Positions 11,739 through 21,696 of a stretch of 64,000 nt of DNA are shown piece after piece. Both the position numbers and the translations under genes were made by a program. Every line of letters starts with the position of its first letter. Position 1 is the first letter of the stretch. Origin of the DNA: JADKAV01 sp963769435 (GTDB taxonomy: Bacteria; Actinomycetota; Actinomycetes; S36-B12; UBA10799); assembly GCA_963769435.1 (NCBI GenBank), contig CAVYLN010000002.1, positions 124,001 to 188,000 of the forward strand. Reading direction: 5' to 3'. A model generated the notes under the pieces. It was given only the letters and a program-made list of their open reading frames with translations, had not been told where the DNA came from and ran no database searches.

Positions 11739-12419
11739 GTGTCCGATCCCACCGATACCTGGCACTTCTTCGCCCGTCCCTGGTTGGTGGCCCTGGCCCT
11801 GGCCTGGACCGTCGGCGTGATCGACTCCTACTCCTTCGCCGAGTACGGCGTCTTCACGTCCAACCAGGCGGGCAACCTGGTCGTCCTGGGCAACGAGTTG
11901 CCCAAGGATCCCCAGCAGGCGACCCTCGCGGGTCTGTCGCTGCTGGGCGCCGTGGCCGGCGTCGCGATCGCGACCGTTCTGCAGAGACTGCTGGCCCGGG
12001 GTCCTTGGCTGCAGATCGCGGTCCCTCTCGTGCTCATGATCCTGCTGATGGTGGTGGCATGGATTCTTCGTCATGTGATCGGCAGCCCACCGTCGGTGCT
12101 GGTCCCCGTGACCAGTGCCGCACTGGCAGGTCTGGCGACCGCCGTCTACCGGACACCGGCGATTCAGGGCTGGATCACCGCCAACACCGGCGCGGTCCTC
12201 ACGACCGTGCACACGGCCTTCGAGACGAGCGAGCAGCGGCGTAAAGCGAGCAAGCCGGTACAACCGGCGATCATGATCACCCTGGGGTTCCTGTCCGGGG
12301 CGCTGGTCTGGGGCTCCGGAGTGTTCGGCAGCACGGACCCCACGCCGGTGGCGCTCGTGCCGACGCTGATCGCCCTGGGGCTCGCGGTGACCAACGCACG
12401 CCGATCGCCGACCGTATAG
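11739..12419 (+). CDS. YoaK/DUF1275-like integral membrane protein
   Basis: 226 residues with about six predicted membrane segments. The N-terminal GVIDSYSFAEYGVF followed by SNQAGNLVVLG matches the DUF1275 pattern, in which GxxDa.sf...gvF is followed by n.tGN.v.lg. Function of the family is unknown; some members are annotated as putative transporters. The start is the GTG 6 nt after a TACCGT box. The gene is divergent from uvrA and 31 nt upstream of the metallo-hydrolase gene, which has its own promoter. It is confidently a real gene; the family assignment is moderately sure. Confidence 0.78.
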   Translation: MSDPTDTWHFFARPWLVALALAWTVGVIDSYSFAEYGVFTSNQAGNLVVLGNELPKDPQQATLAGLSLLGAVAGVAIATVLQRLLARGPWLQIAVPLVLMILLMVVAWILRHVIGSPPSVLVPVTSAALAGLATAVYRTPAIQGWITANTGAVLTTVHTAFETSEQRRKASKPVQPAIMITLGFLSGALVWGSGVFGSTDPTPVALVPTLIALGLAVTNARRSPTV

Positions 12420-12438
12420 GAACATCGACCGGCACGAG

Positions 12439-12444
12439 TAGGTT
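12439..12444 (+). promoter_or_regulatory. -10 box of the metallo-hydrolase gene, leaderless start
   Basis: TAGGTT, 6 nt, then ATG at 12451. The box lies just after the stop of the preceding gene, giving the hydrolase an independent promoter. Confidence 0.5.
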
Positions 12445-12450
12445 GGGCCC

Positions 12451-13104
12451 ATGACCTACACCGGGAGAACACATGTCGGCGGACCGGCAGCCGTCCACGA
12501 GTTGGGCCTCCTGACCATCTCCAAACTCGCTGTCGGACCGATGGACAACAACACCTATCTGCTGAGATGCCGCAGGACCGGTGAGCAACTCCTCATCGAC
12601 GCGGCCGCGGAGCCGGACCGCATCCTCGACCTCATCGGAGACGGTGGGCTGGCCACCATCGTGACGACACACGCCCACCCGGACCACTGGGGTGCACTGG
12701 CCGAGGTGCGGGAATCAACAGGCGCGGTCTCGGTCGCCCACGAGGTCGACGCGTCGGCCCTGGGCGACCTGATCGATCGCACGGTGACCGATGGCGATCA
12801 GGTCCAGGTCGGGGATCAGAGCCTCACCGTCATGCATCTCGTGGGCCACACCCCCGGGTCCATCGCCCTGCTCTACGACGACCCGATGGGCCAGCCGCAC
12901 CTGTTCACCGGCGACTGTTTGTTCCCAGGTGGCGTCGGGAAGACCTGGAGCCCGGAGGACTTCGACAGCCTCCTCGCGGACGTCCGTCGCAAGATCTTCG
13001 ACGTCCTGCCCGACGAGACGTGGGTGTATCCGGGCCACGGCAACGACACCACGGTCGGAACCGAACGCCCGTCACTGGCGCAGTGGGAGTCCCGCCGCTG
13101 GTGA
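12451..13104 (+). CDS. Metallo-beta-lactamase-fold hydrolase (glyoxalase II-like)
   Basis: 217 residues. The zinc-binding THAHPDHWG motif lies near residues 70-78, a further His in VGHTPGSIAL, the bridging Asp in FTGDCLFPGG, and the final His in YPGHGNDTTVG. This pattern is typical of the glyoxalase II/hydroxyacylglutathione hydrolase branch. In actinomycetes such enzymes probably act on mycothiol or other thioesters, but the substrate cannot be read from sequence. Actinomycete genomes often carry an MBL-fold gene beside uvrA, as here. About 180 nt follow before the next gene, with nothing recognisable in them. Confidence 0.88.
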   Translation: MTYTGRTHVGGPAAVHELGLLTISKLAVGPMDNNTYLLRCRRTGEQLLIDAAAEPDRILDLIGDGGLATIVTTHAHPDHWGALAEVRESTGAVSVAHEVDASALGDLIDRTVTDGDQVQVGDQSLTVMHLVGHTPGSIALLYDDPMGQPHLFTGDCLFPGGVGKTWSPEDFDSLLADVRRKIFDVLPDETWVYPGHGNDTTVGTERPSLAQWESRRW

Positions 13105-13284
13105 GGCGCGGACCTCCTCCAACGTCCCGCACGCTAGCAGAAGCGGTCTTCCGTCAATCGCGGCCTTAGTGAGGAAACGCTGAGTCCGTTTTGGCGGTGA
13201 CATGTGGCGTTGAAGGTCTGGACGCGCCTTCATCGACCCGCACATCGCGGCGCGAGTTGCGGGCAGATGGAGGTGCATGCGCCC

Positions 13285-14607
13285 TCAACCCTGCGGCGCC
13301 GCCTCCATCCGCATGCGCAGAGTGTCGTAGATGGGTGGGGCCTTGCGCACGGTGCAGATCACCATGGCGGCACCGGCGGCGAGCAACATGGGGATCAGCA
13401 CGGTCGTGGTGGCGGTCATCTCCACGATCAGCACGACGCCCGTGACGGGTGCCCGAACCACGGCCGCAAAGAACGTGGACATGCCCACCATGGCGAAGGC
13501 TTCCACCGACAGGTCCCAGGCAGGGATGAGCGTGTTCAGCGTGCTGGCGACCAGCGCGCCGATCGAAGCACCCACGACCAACAGCGGTGCGAACAGTCCA
13601 CCGGCGGTGCCCGCCGCATATGACAGGGGCCCCAGGAACCAGCGCACGACGAACACCACCACCAGGGTCGAGATGGGCAGACCCACCACCAGTACCCGGT
13701 CGCCGAGCACCTCGCCGCCCCCCACCAGCCACGGCGCGATGACACCCAGCGCGCCCACCAGGGCGCCGATCAGCGCCGCCCGCAACTCCGGCAGCAGCCC
13801 GGTCATCCGCTCCACAAGGTTCAGCATCAGGATCACCAGCCGGTTGTAGTGGATGCCCAGCCAGCCGATCAGCAGCCCCAGAGGCGCATAGATGAGCAGG
13901 TGCCACAACGGACTGTCCTGGATCGGGGACACCGGGAACACCGGATCCGATCCCGTGATCGGCCGGGCCACTGCGAGCGCAACCGCCGCCGACACCAGAG
14001 TGGCTACGACCAGCCGTGTACGAATGGCCCGGGCGAGCTCCTCGAACACGAAGATCGCTCCCCCGGTCGGCGCACTGAACGCGACGCCGAGGCCCGCCCC
14101 GGCCAGCGCCGCACTCAAGGAACGCGTGTCGTTGGGGTGCAGTCTGCTCCGACGGCCGATCTCGGCACCCACCGAGGCCCCCATCTGCACGGTCGGCCCT
14201 TCCCGCCCCAACGCCATACCGACGCCGAGCGCCAACGAGCCGCCCACGAACTTCGCGGGGATCACCCGCCACGGGGCGGGCGGCGACTCATGGCGCATCA
14301 TGGCCTCTACGCGCTGCACGCCACTTCCCGCCGATTCCGGGGACCATCGCACGATCAGTCTGGCCAGACCCACGGCGACCGCGGCACCCAGCACGGGGAG
14401 CAGCAATCGCCATCCCCCGATGTCCTTGGCCCACAGCAGGAACTGCTCCCAGACGCGCCAGGACTCGATCAGGACCAAACGGAAGGCGCCACCCAGCAGA
14501 CCCGTGACCGCTCCCCCCAGCACCGCCAGCAGGGCCAGCCGGATCAGTCCGGCGAGTTCGTTGTCGTCAGGCGGTGGTGCGTCCTGTACGACGTCGGCAG
14601 GTGGCAC
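13285..14607 (-). CDS. ClC-family chloride channel or H+/Cl- antiporter
   Basis: 440 residues, about 10-12 membrane helices. The three selectivity-filter regions are present: AGSGVQRVE (first filter), GREGPTVQMGAS (with the gating glutamate of antiporters) and GGLFAPLLVVGA. It has no C-terminal CBS domains, as in bacterial ClcA/EriC. The first filter is GSGVQ instead of the more common GSGIP, so ion selectivity is not certain. The start is a GTG 7 nt after a TACACT box (leaderless), although the gene also lies 29 nt after terC on the same strand. Confidence 0.9.
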   Translation of the reverse strand: MPPADVVQDAPPPDDNELAGLIRLALLAVLGGAVTGLLGGAFRLVLIESWRVWEQFLLWAKDIGGWRLLLPVLGAAVAVGLARLIVRWSPESAGSGVQRVEAMMRHESPPAPWRVIPAKFVGGSLALGVGMALGREGPTVQMGASVGAEIGRRSRLHPNDTRSLSAALAGAGLGVAFSAPTGGAIFVFEELARAIRTRLVVATLVSAAVALAVARPITGSDPVFPVSPIQDSPLWHLLIYAPLGLLIGWLGIHYNRLVILMLNLVERMTGLLPELRAALIGALVGALGVIAPWLVGGGEVLGDRVLVVGLPISTLVVVFVVRWFLGPLSYAAGTAGGLFAPLLVVGASIGALVASTLNTLIPAWDLSVEAFAMVGMSTFFAAVVRAPVTGVVLIVEMTATTTVLIPMLLAAGAAMVICTVRKAPPIYDTLRMRMEAAPQG

Positions 14608-14614
14608 ACGCGCG

Positions 14615-14620
14615 AGTGTA
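14615..14620 (-). promoter_or_regulatory. -10 box of the ClC gene, leaderless start
   Basis: Minus-strand TACACT, 7 nt, then GTG at 14607. It lies in the 29-nt gap after terC, so the channel gene can be expressed separately. Confidence 0.42.
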
Positions 14621-14636
14621 GGTGTTGGGGCACCGC

Positions 14637-15626
14637 CTATTCATCCCGTCCGGCCCCCGCGTCCACGTATCGCTCGTGAAGCAGACTCGTCACCACCGTC
14701 ACGCTGAGGATCGCGACGATCACCGTGAGGCTCACCCAGTTGGAGATCACCGGCACGTCGAAGGGTTCCCCACCGTTGAGGAACGGCAGGGTGTTCTCGT
14801 GCATCGCCTCGAGGATGAGCTTCACCCCGATGAACCCGAGAACGGCTGACAGTCCCAACCCGAGGAAGACCAGGCGGTCCAGCAGATTGCCGAGCAGGAA
14901 GTACAACTGCCGCAGGCCCATGAGCGCGAAGACGTTCGCGGTGAAGACGATGAACGGAATCTGGGTCAGTCCGAAGATCGCCGGGATGCTGTCGAGCGCG
15001 AACAGCAGGTCCGTCGTGCCGATCGCGATCAGCACGACGAGCATGGGGGTGAACATGCGCTTGCCGGCCACGACCGTGCGCATCTTGGTTCCCTCGAACT
15101 CCTGCGAGACCGGGACCACACGCGCCACGAGGCGTACTACGGCGTTCTCCTTGTACTCCTCATCGGTGTCCTCCCCGTGGGTGGCGAGGCGGATCGCGGT
15201 GATGATCAGGAACAGCCCGAAGATGTAGAACACCCAGGAGAACGAGGCGATGATCGCGGCGCCCAGAGCGATGAAGATGCCGCGCAGCACCAACGCGATG
15301 ATGATTCCCCACATCAGCACGTACTGCTGCAGGTGCCGGGGGACGTAGAAGCGGGCCATGATCAGTACGAACACGAACAGGTTGTCCACGCTCAGGGAGT
15401 ACTCGGTGAGCCAGCCCGCGAAGAACTGGACTCCGATGTCGGCACCGAACTGCCAACTGAGGAACAGGCCGAACGCGATGGCGGACCCCACGAACAGGCC
15501 GAGCCATCGCAGCAGTTCGCCGGTCTTCGGCACGTGCGGCCGACGTCCGACTACCAGGAAATCGAGAGTGAACAGAACCAGGAAGAGTGCGATTGTGCCC
15601 GCCCACAGCCACGCCGGGACGGTCAC
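14637..15626 (-). CDS. TerC family integral membrane protein
   Basis: 329 residues, about nine membrane helices. The paired TerC signatures are clear: SLSVDNLFVFVLIM and IGTTDLLFALDSIPA, each with acidic residues inside helices, suggestive of cation transport. Some TerC proteins export manganese or load metals onto exported enzymes; others are linked to tellurite resistance. A charged cytoplasmic loop (ATHGEDTDEEYKENAVVRL) separates the halves. The GTG start overlaps the uvrB stop (GTGA), so it is translationally coupled to uvrB. A TerC gene next to uvrB is also seen in other actinomycetes, so this pairing is not unique. Confidence 0.93.
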   Translation of the reverse strand: MTVPAWLWAGTIALFLVLFTLDFLVVGRRPHVPKTGELLRWLGLFVGSAIAFGLFLSWQFGADIGVQFFAGWLTEYSLSVDNLFVFVLIMARFYVPRHLQQYVLMWGIIIALVLRGIFIALGAAIIASFSWVFYIFGLFLIITAIRLATHGEDTDEEYKENAVVRLVARVVPVSQEFEGTKMRTVVAGKRMFTPMLVVLIAIGTTDLLFALDSIPAIFGLTQIPFIVFTANVFALMGLRQLYFLLGNLLDRLVFLGLGLSAVLGFIGVKLILEAMHENTLPFLNGGEPFDVPVISNWVSLTVIVAILSVTVVTSLLHERYVDAGAGRDE

Positions 15627-17728
15627 GAACGTGCGTCCTGCATACCCCTGAGCTCCTTCTTCAACTCCGCGACTTCGTCACGATAGCGGGCGGCCACCTC
15701 GAACTGGAGTTCCTCCGCCGCATTGTGCATGGCCTGCGTCAGTTGTTCTATCAGGTCGGTAAGGTCCTGGGCGGGCATGGATGCCAGCGCAGCAGCATGT
15801 CGTCCCACATCCGCGGCCGGCGCCTTCGGCCCGACCCCACGGCTCAAGCCCCGACCGGACCCCGCCAGCAACTCCTGGGTGTCGGCGTCCTCTCGAGCCA
15901 GCAGATCCGTGATGTCCGCGATCTTCTTGCGGATCGGTTGCGGGTCGACCCCCTTCTCCTCGTTGTAGGCGATCTGCTTCGCGCGTCGCCGGTTGGTCTC
16001 CTCGATCGCGGTGCCGCATCGACGCGCGTGATGCTGTCCGCGTACATGTGGACCTGTCCGGAGACGTTGCGCGCGGCACGCCCGATCGTCTGGATGAGGC
16101 TGCGTTCCGAGCGCAGGAACCCCTCTTTGTCCGCGTCGAGGATGCTGACCAGGCTCACCTCCGGCAGGTCGAGGCCCTCGCGCAGCAGGTTGATCCCCAC
16201 CAGGACGTCGTACTCGCCCAGTCGCAGTTCCCGCAGCAGTTCGACCCGGCGCAGCGTGTCCACCTCGGAGTGCAGGTACCTCACACGCACACCGTTCTCC
16301 AGGAGGTAGTCGGTGAGGTCCTCGGCCATCTTCTTGGTCAGTGTCGTGACCAAGACCCGCTCATCGCGCTCGGCGCGGGCGTGGATCTCGGTCATGAGGT
16401 CGTCGATCTGCCCGCGGGTCGGTTTCACCACGATCTCGGGGTCGATCAGCCCAGTCGGGCCTGATGACCTGCTCGACCACGTCTCCCGCGACCCGGCTCA
16501 ACTCGTACGGGCCCGGTGTCGCCGACAAGTAGACGGTCTGACCGATCCGCTCCACGAACTCCTCCCACCGCAGGGGCCGGTTGTCCATGGCACTGGGCAA
16601 GCGGAAACCGTGCTCGACGAGGTTCCGTTTGCGGCTCATGTCGCCCTCGTACATCCCGCCGATCTGCGGCACGGTCACGTGCGATTCGTCGATGACCAGC
16701 AGGAAGTCCTCCGGGAAGTAGTCCAGCAGGCAGTTCGGTGCCGAACCGGGTGCGCGCCCGTCGATGTGGCGTGAATAGTTCTCGATGCCGTTGCAGAAGC
16801 CGACCTGCTGCATCATCTCGACGTCGTACTGGGTGCGCATACGAAGCCGCTGGGCTTCGAGCATGTGATTGCCACGCTCCAGTTCCACGAGGCGTTCCTG
16901 CAGTTCCTGCTCGATGCCTCCGATCGCGCGGTTCATCCGCTCCGGCCCCGCGACGTAGTGGGTCGCCGGGAACACGTACAGCTCGGCGTCCTCGGTCAGA
17001 ATCTCGCCGGTGACGGGGTGCAGTGTCATCAGTCGCTCGACCTCGTCGCCGAAGAACTCGATGCGCACCGGGTGTTCCTCGTACATCGGGAAGACCTCGA
17101 CGGTGTCACCCCGGACCCGGAACGTTCCCCGCGTGAAGGAGAGGTCGTTGCGGGCGTACTGGATCTGGACCAGTCTGCGCAGCATCGAGTCCCGATCGAC
17201 CTCGTCGCCGACCCGCAGCCGCAGCATCCGGTCCACATACTCCTGCGGCGTCCCCAGGCCGTAGATCGCGCTGACTGTGGCCACGACGATCACGTCCCGG
17301 CGGGTGAGCAGGCTGTTCGTCGCGCTGTGGCGCAGCCGCTCGACCTCCTGGTTGATCGAGGAGTCCTTCTCGATGAAGGTGTCCGTCTGCGGAATGTACG
17401 CCTCTGGCTGGTAGTAGTCGTAGTAGCTGACGAAGTACTCCACGGCGTTGTTGGGCAGCAACTCCCGGAACTCGTTGGCGAGCTGGGCCGCGAGGGTCTT
17501 GTTCGGGGCCATCACCAGAGTCGGTCGCTGGAGTTTCTCGACGATCCATGCCGTGGTCGCACTCTTGCCCGTGCCGGTGGCGCCCAGCAGCACCACGTCC
17601 TTGGTACCGGCCTGTATCCGTCGTGCGATCTCCTCGATGGCCGCCGGCTGGTCCCCGGCCGGTTCGTACTCGCTGACGACCTCGAAGGGCGCCACGGTGC
17701 GCTGCAGATCGGTGACAGGTCGGGCCAT
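15623..17728 (-). CDS. uvrB: Excinuclease ABC subunit B (two frame changes)
   Basis: Helicase-like damage-verification subunit of UvrABC. N-terminal YEPAGDQPAAIEEIA, Walker A LLGATGTGKSATT, the beta-hairpin region FVSYYDYYQPEAYIPQ, the DESH box, and GINLLREGLDLPEVSL with the C-terminal UVR helix pair are all present. They occur in three frames. One extra base near 16453-16457 separates RP from GLIDPEIVVKPT, and a missing base near 16005-16012 separates DSITRV from IEETNRRR. Corrected, the gene encodes 701 residues, normal for UvrB. A cell with uvrA and uvrC intact is unlikely to carry these two lesions, so sequence error is preferred. Confidence 0.95.
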
Positions 17729-17734
17729 GGGTCC

Positions 17735-17740
17735 ACGGTA
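17735..17740 (-). promoter_or_regulatory. -10 box of uvrB, leaderless start
   Basis: Minus-strand TACCGT, 6 nt (GGACCC), then the uvrB ATG. No actinomycete-type SOS (LexA) box was recognised by eye nearby. Confidence 0.48.
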
Positions 17741-17791
17741 CGTGGGGGGTGCGACGGGCCGGTGCGGGACGCCACCGGACCGCGCGACGGA

Positions 17792-18433
17792 TCACGGATC
17801 CGGGTCTGCAGCCGCTGACTGAGCGTCTTCCCACAACGGGTGCTTGTGGTGGGCCCAGTCCCGGCTCACCGTTCCCGTCCGCAATCCGAGTCGGGCCTCG
17901 GGATCGCCCCACGCCATCCATATGTGGCCGGCACCCATCACCACGACTGCGAGGGCGAACATGTCGTGCACGAACGTTGCCCCGGTCCGGATATTGTCCG
18001 GCAGCGGTTCGTAGAAGTGGAGCATCAGCCCGGTCACGAACATCACCACTGAGGCACCGAGCACGAACGCACTGTTCACCTTCTGGCCGGCGTTGAACTT
18101 CCCGGACGGACCGGAGGTGTCGAGCCGGACTGCGGAGCGCAGCCAGACCCAGTCCCACGGCTGAAATCGATTGAGACGCCGCGCGTCCAGGCGGAAGGCG
18201 GGCGAGAGCACCACGGCAAGGACCAAGGGCACTGGCAGGAGCAGTCCCGCCCAGAAATGGATCTGGGCGAGCAGGGCCCGGCGTCCGACGAGTTGGCTGA
18301 GCGGGTCCACGTACAAGAAAGCTGCCGTCATCACCAGCACAGCCGTCAGGCCACCGAACGACATGTGCAACCAGCGCTCCCCCGAAGTGAAGCGACGCAC
18401 CGAATCAGACTGTGGGCGCGTCGTCGCGTCCAT
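17792..18433 (-). CDS. Cytochrome b561-type membrane subunit
   Basis: 213 residues from the ATG at 18433 (MDATTRPQSD), with four probable membrane helices and histidines suited to b-heme (ERWLHMSFGG, AQIHFWAGLL, TFVHDMFALA, GAGHIWMAWG). It resembles the formate dehydrogenase gamma / Ni-hydrogenase cytochrome b family. The start lies inside the end of the molybdopterin oxidoreductase gene (29-nt overlap), so the two are expected to form a complex, with this protein passing electrons between the membrane quinone pool and the oxidoreductase. An ORF start seven codons further upstream is possible. Confidence 0.83.
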   Translation of the reverse strand: MDATTRPQSDSVRRFTSGERWLHMSFGGLTAVLVMTAAFLYVDPLSQLVGRRALLAQIHFWAGLLLPVPLVLAVVLSPAFRLDARRLNRFQPWDWVWLRSAVRLDTSGPSGKFNAGQKVNSAFVLGASVVMFVTGLMLHFYEPLPDNIRTGATFVHDMFALAVVVMGAGHIWMAWGDPEARLGLRTGTVSRDWAHHKHPLWEDAQSAAADPDP

Positions 18434-19109
18434 TCGACCTCCCCACCCACGCATCCACGTCGTAGCCGAGGTCCTCCCAGTACCCAGGCTCCACAGCCTT
18501 CGTGAGCGTGATCCGATCGAGCCACTTCAGGGACTTGTAGAAGTACATCGGTGCCACGTAGAGGCGGACCGGACCCCCGTGGTCGTTGCTCAACGGCTCA
18601 CCCTCCAGCTCCGTCGCCACCAGTACATCCGGGCGGGCCGCCTGCTCCAGCGTCAGCGACTCGGTGTAGATCCCGTCGGCTGAACCGAACTCCACAGCGG
18701 TGGCCCCGGACTTCGGCCGGACCTGCGCGAGGATGTCGGAGAGCAACACCCCCGCCCATGCCACGTCGGGGACGCGCCAACCGGTGACGCACTGCACGTC
18801 TTTCACCATCTGTGTCTGCGGCAGCGCCGCCAGGTCGGCGTAGGTGAATTCCATCGGCCGATCGACCTCACCGTCGACGCGCAACCGGTACTCGCCCGTC
18901 GGCACCTCCTTCACCCGACCCGCCACCGAGTAGAAGCGGAACCGGCCGCCGCCGGGAATCAACCCGGTGAGGCCCGTGGGGTCGTTCTTCGTGAGTTCTG
19001 AGAGCGCAGAGCTTGCGCGGGAGCCAACCACGACGCCGAGTCCTGCGAGACCGAGCAGACCGAGCACCAAGCGCCGCCCCACCGGGCTGCCACCCTCGCT
19101 TTCGTCCAC
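18405..19109 (-). CDS. Sulfite-oxidase-family molybdopterin oxidoreductase
   Basis: 234 residues. An N-terminal hydrophobic segment (about 12-30, RRLVLGLLGLAGLGVVVG) with RR just before it could be a Tat signal or anchor. The SUOX-type Mo-pterin fold is indicated by VDGEVDRPMEFTYADL and by DVQCVTGW, whose Cys107 is the expected molybdenum ligand; HGGPVRLYVAPMYFYKSLKW is the conserved C-terminal block. It is similar in scale to MsrP (YedY), but the partner here is a cytochrome b561-like protein and not the usual YedZ ferric-reductase-like subunit. The substrate is unknown; sulfite or methionine-sulfoxide chemistry is possible. Confidence 0.87.
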   Translation of the reverse strand: MDESEGGSPVGRRLVLGLLGLAGLGVVVGSRASSALSELTKNDPTGLTGLIPGGGRFRFYSVAGRVKEVPTGEYRLRVDGEVDRPMEFTYADLAALPQTQMVKDVQCVTGWRVPDVAWAGVLLSDILAQVRPKSGATAVEFGSADGIYTESLTLEQAARPDVLVATELEGEPLSNDHGGPVRLYVAPMYFYKSLKWLDRITLTKAVEPGYWEDLGYDVDAWVGRSNGRDDAPTV

Positions 19110-19137
19110 CCCGCAATCTTGCGTCGTTCGGCACTGT

Positions 19138-19167
19138 CTGTCACCTGCGGGGGCAGATGGCTAGGCT
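19138..19167 (+). promoter_or_regulatory. Promoter of coaE, leaderless start
   Basis: CTGTCA (19138-19143), 18-nt spacer, TAGGCT (19162-19167), 6 nt, then ATG at 19174. It is divergent from the molybdenum oxidoreductase gene and is the best -35/-10 pair among the leaderless starts in this window. Confidence 0.55.
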
Positions 19168-19173
19168 GCGGGA

Positions 19174-19764
19174 ATGCGGCGAATCGGCCTGACCGGCGGG
19201 ATCGGCTCGGGCAAGTCCACGGTCTCCGCCATGCTGTCCGAACTCGGGGCTCGGGTCATCGACGCCGATGCCATAGCCCGGGAAGTGGTAGCGCCCGGCA
19301 CTGAGGGCCTGGCAGAACTCGTCGCAACCTTCGGCCCGCAGATCCTCGCGCCGGACCACAGCCTCGACCGAACGGCCCTCGCGGACATCGTGTTCGCGGA
19401 CCCGGACGCCCGGGACTCGTTGAACGCGATCACGCACCCGCGCATCGCGGCGCGCACGGCCGAGTTGATCGCAGACTTCCCGCACGACGCCGTCATGGTC
19501 CACGACATCCCCCTGCTGGTCGAAGTGGGCCTTCAGGACGCCTACGACGTGGTGCTCGTGGTGGATGCCCCCGACGAGCTGCGTGTGCAGAGACTGGTGG
19601 ACAGGGGCTTGTCCGAGGAGGACGCGCGAGCGCGCATCGCGAGCCAGGCTCCCCGAGCACAACGCCTCGCCGCAGCCGATGTGGTCATCGACAACTCCGG
19701 GACCCTGGAGGAGCTCAGGACGCAGGTGCTGCAGGCGTGGCCGACGCTGATCGGCCTGCGCTGA
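19174..19764 (+). CDS. coaE: Dephospho-CoA kinase
   Basis: Catalyses the last step of coenzyme A synthesis, ATP-dependent phosphorylation of dephospho-CoA. At 196 residues it is typical for the stand-alone bacterial enzyme; the C-terminal DUF extension seen in mycobacterial CoaE is absent. GLTGGIGSGKSTVSAML is the Walker A block (about 5-21), with DADAIAREV, THPRIAAR and IPLLVEVG as conserved substrate-binding parts. It is preceded by a leaderless promoter and is convergent with the acyltransferase operon, overlapping the last 50 nt of that operon on the opposite strand. Confidence 0.96.
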   Translation: MRRIGLTGGIGSGKSTVSAMLSELGARVIDADAIAREVVAPGTEGLAELVATFGPQILAPDHSLDRTALADIVFADPDARDSLNAITHPRIAARTAELIADFPHDAVMVHDIPLLVEVGLQDAYDVVLVVDAPDELRVQRLVDRGLSEEDARARIASQAPRAQRLAAADVVIDNSGTLEELRTQVLQAWPTLIGLR

Positions 19765-21696
19765 GCAGTCGTGGTCCCAGCCATTCCCAGTAGAGCCGGG
19801 CGCCTTCCTCGGTGAAGTGGACCCCGTCGGTGTGCATCGTGACGCCGTCGATGGTGGCCCGATGGTAACCAGCGTCACACAAGATCGGCTCGGGGTCGAT
19901 CACGGTCACGTCCAGCCCTGAGCGCTCGACGGCTTCAAGCGCTGCGTCGTTGACCGCTTTCACCCGAGCCGGGTCGTTGACCACATCCGGATAGCGACCC
20001 GCCTGATAGAGCACGGCGTCGGGGAGATCGAGGTCCGGGGCACCGTGACACGTGTTCAGGATGACCGCCACGTTCGGGGTGACCGCCGAAAGTTCCCGAA
20101 GGACGCGCTCGTAGTCGGCCACAGTGGCTTCCCGCCACTTCGGTTCGGTGTATGCCACCTGCCGGCCGTCGATCCATCGGTCGTACTGTTCCCACGGGCC
20201 GGCGAAACATCACCCCGAGATTCGCACCGGACGCTGCGATCACTTCCGCGCGTTCCTGCTCCCAGGTGTTGCACGTCTGCGACAACGGCATGGCGGACCC
20301 GTTGAGCGCCGCTTGGATACGGTACGAGGCCGCAACCGAATTCGGTGCCAGGCAGCACGCTCAGGCTGGCGGTCTTGCCGGGCTGATACGCAGCGAACAA
20401 GGACAGCGCCACCGAGTCTCCGACGAGGATCGCACGCACGTCGCTGGTCACGGCCGGTGCGGTGCTGCTGGCGGTCGGGCGGGGGCTCGGCGTCTGGGTG
20501 GCGGCGTCCCGAATCGCCTCCAGCGAATCCTGCGCAGGCGATCTGGCCGTCGTGGCGGTGATCGCGAGCAGGCCGAGCACCGCCACGGGCGCGGCAAGGA
20601 CCACCGCGACTCGCTGAGACTGCGTCAAACGGCTCAGCGCACCGCGCCTGACCGGCATCTCGACGAGGTAGTAGGACAGCGTTGCAATCCCGAACGTGAC
20701 GGCGATCCGCAGCAGGAGCAGTGACGTACCCGAGATCCCCGTACGCGTGGGACTGAGCACCACGTACACGGGCCAGTGCCACAGGTACAGGCCGTAGGAG
20801 ATCTTCCCGATCCACACCACAGGTGACCAAGTCAAGCCGCGTGCGACGAGCCCTTCGGGCCGGGCCACTAGTGCCGCAAGAACGACGGCGGACACCAGAG
20901 CCACCAGCAGGAATCCGCCGTAGTACAGCCACTCGGACGTGTCATCGGTCCATGCCAGCAAGAGCACGAGGCCCACGGCCCCAGTCGGCGCCAACCACCT
21001 CGCGGGACCCCGCACCCGCTCCACCACGCCCGGCGTGAACAGGCTGGCCAGCCCGGCACCGATCAGTAGCGCGAGCAGTCTGGTGTCGGTGCCGTAGTAC
21101 GCGCGGGAAGGGTCGGAACCGGGGGTGTACAGCAACGCCATCACCACGGCCGAGACCAGGGCGAGGGCCCCGAAGAGAGCAGCCCACCACCTTCTGTTCC
21201 GGATTCGCGGCAGGACCAGAACCAGTACCAATGGCAGCAGCAGGTACCACTGCTCCTCGATCGCCAGCGACCAGGTGTGGGTCAACGGTGACGGGTCCTG
21301 GAACTGCTCGAAGTACGAGTTGCCCGAGAATATGAACCACCAATTGCTGACATAGAACAGAGTCGCCAGGACATCGGAACGCACAGAGGAGGCCGCCTCC
21401 CCCGCAAGGAAGGCCGCGTAGATCAGGACAGCGACGAGCACGAGGAGCAACGCAGGTAACAGTCGTCGGGCACGCCGGCCCCAGAACGCCGGCAGGTTCA
21501 GGCCACCAGTGGACTCGAACTCCAGCAGCAGCAACGTCGTGATGAGGAAGCCGGACAGGACGAAGAACACATCCACGCCGAGGAATCCGCCACCAACGAC
21601 TGCGACTCCGCCGTGGTAGAGCATGACCGCCAGCACAGCCAGGGCGCGAAGACCATCGAGGGCCGGGGTGTACTGAAGCCCGAGCCGGCCGTTCAT
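19715..21696 (-). CDS. Acyltransferase-3 with C-terminal SGNH domain (two frameshifts)
   Basis: About 659 residues after correction. The N-terminal acyltransferase-3 domain (about ten helices) starts LDGLRALAVLAVMLYHGG and has FFVLSGFLITTLL, RRARRLLPAL and WSLAIEEQWY. The extracytoplasmic SGNH domain has VGDSVALSLF and, near the end, HTDGVHFTEEGARLYW. This is the OafB-like layout for O-acetylating cell-surface polysaccharide. One extra base near 20312-20316 follows VPYP, and one in the AAA run at 20205-20207 follows GVMF; deleting both rejoins the domain. It is the last gene of the 27,263-19,715 operon, and its ATG overlaps the previous stop (ATGA). Confidence 0.9.

Noticed and set aside
13105..13284. 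A 68-codon minus-strand frame in the gap after the metallo-hydrolase
   Set aside because: It overlaps the end of the hydrolase and the ClC gene, has no ribosome binding site and no hydrophobic or domain pattern; treated as chance.
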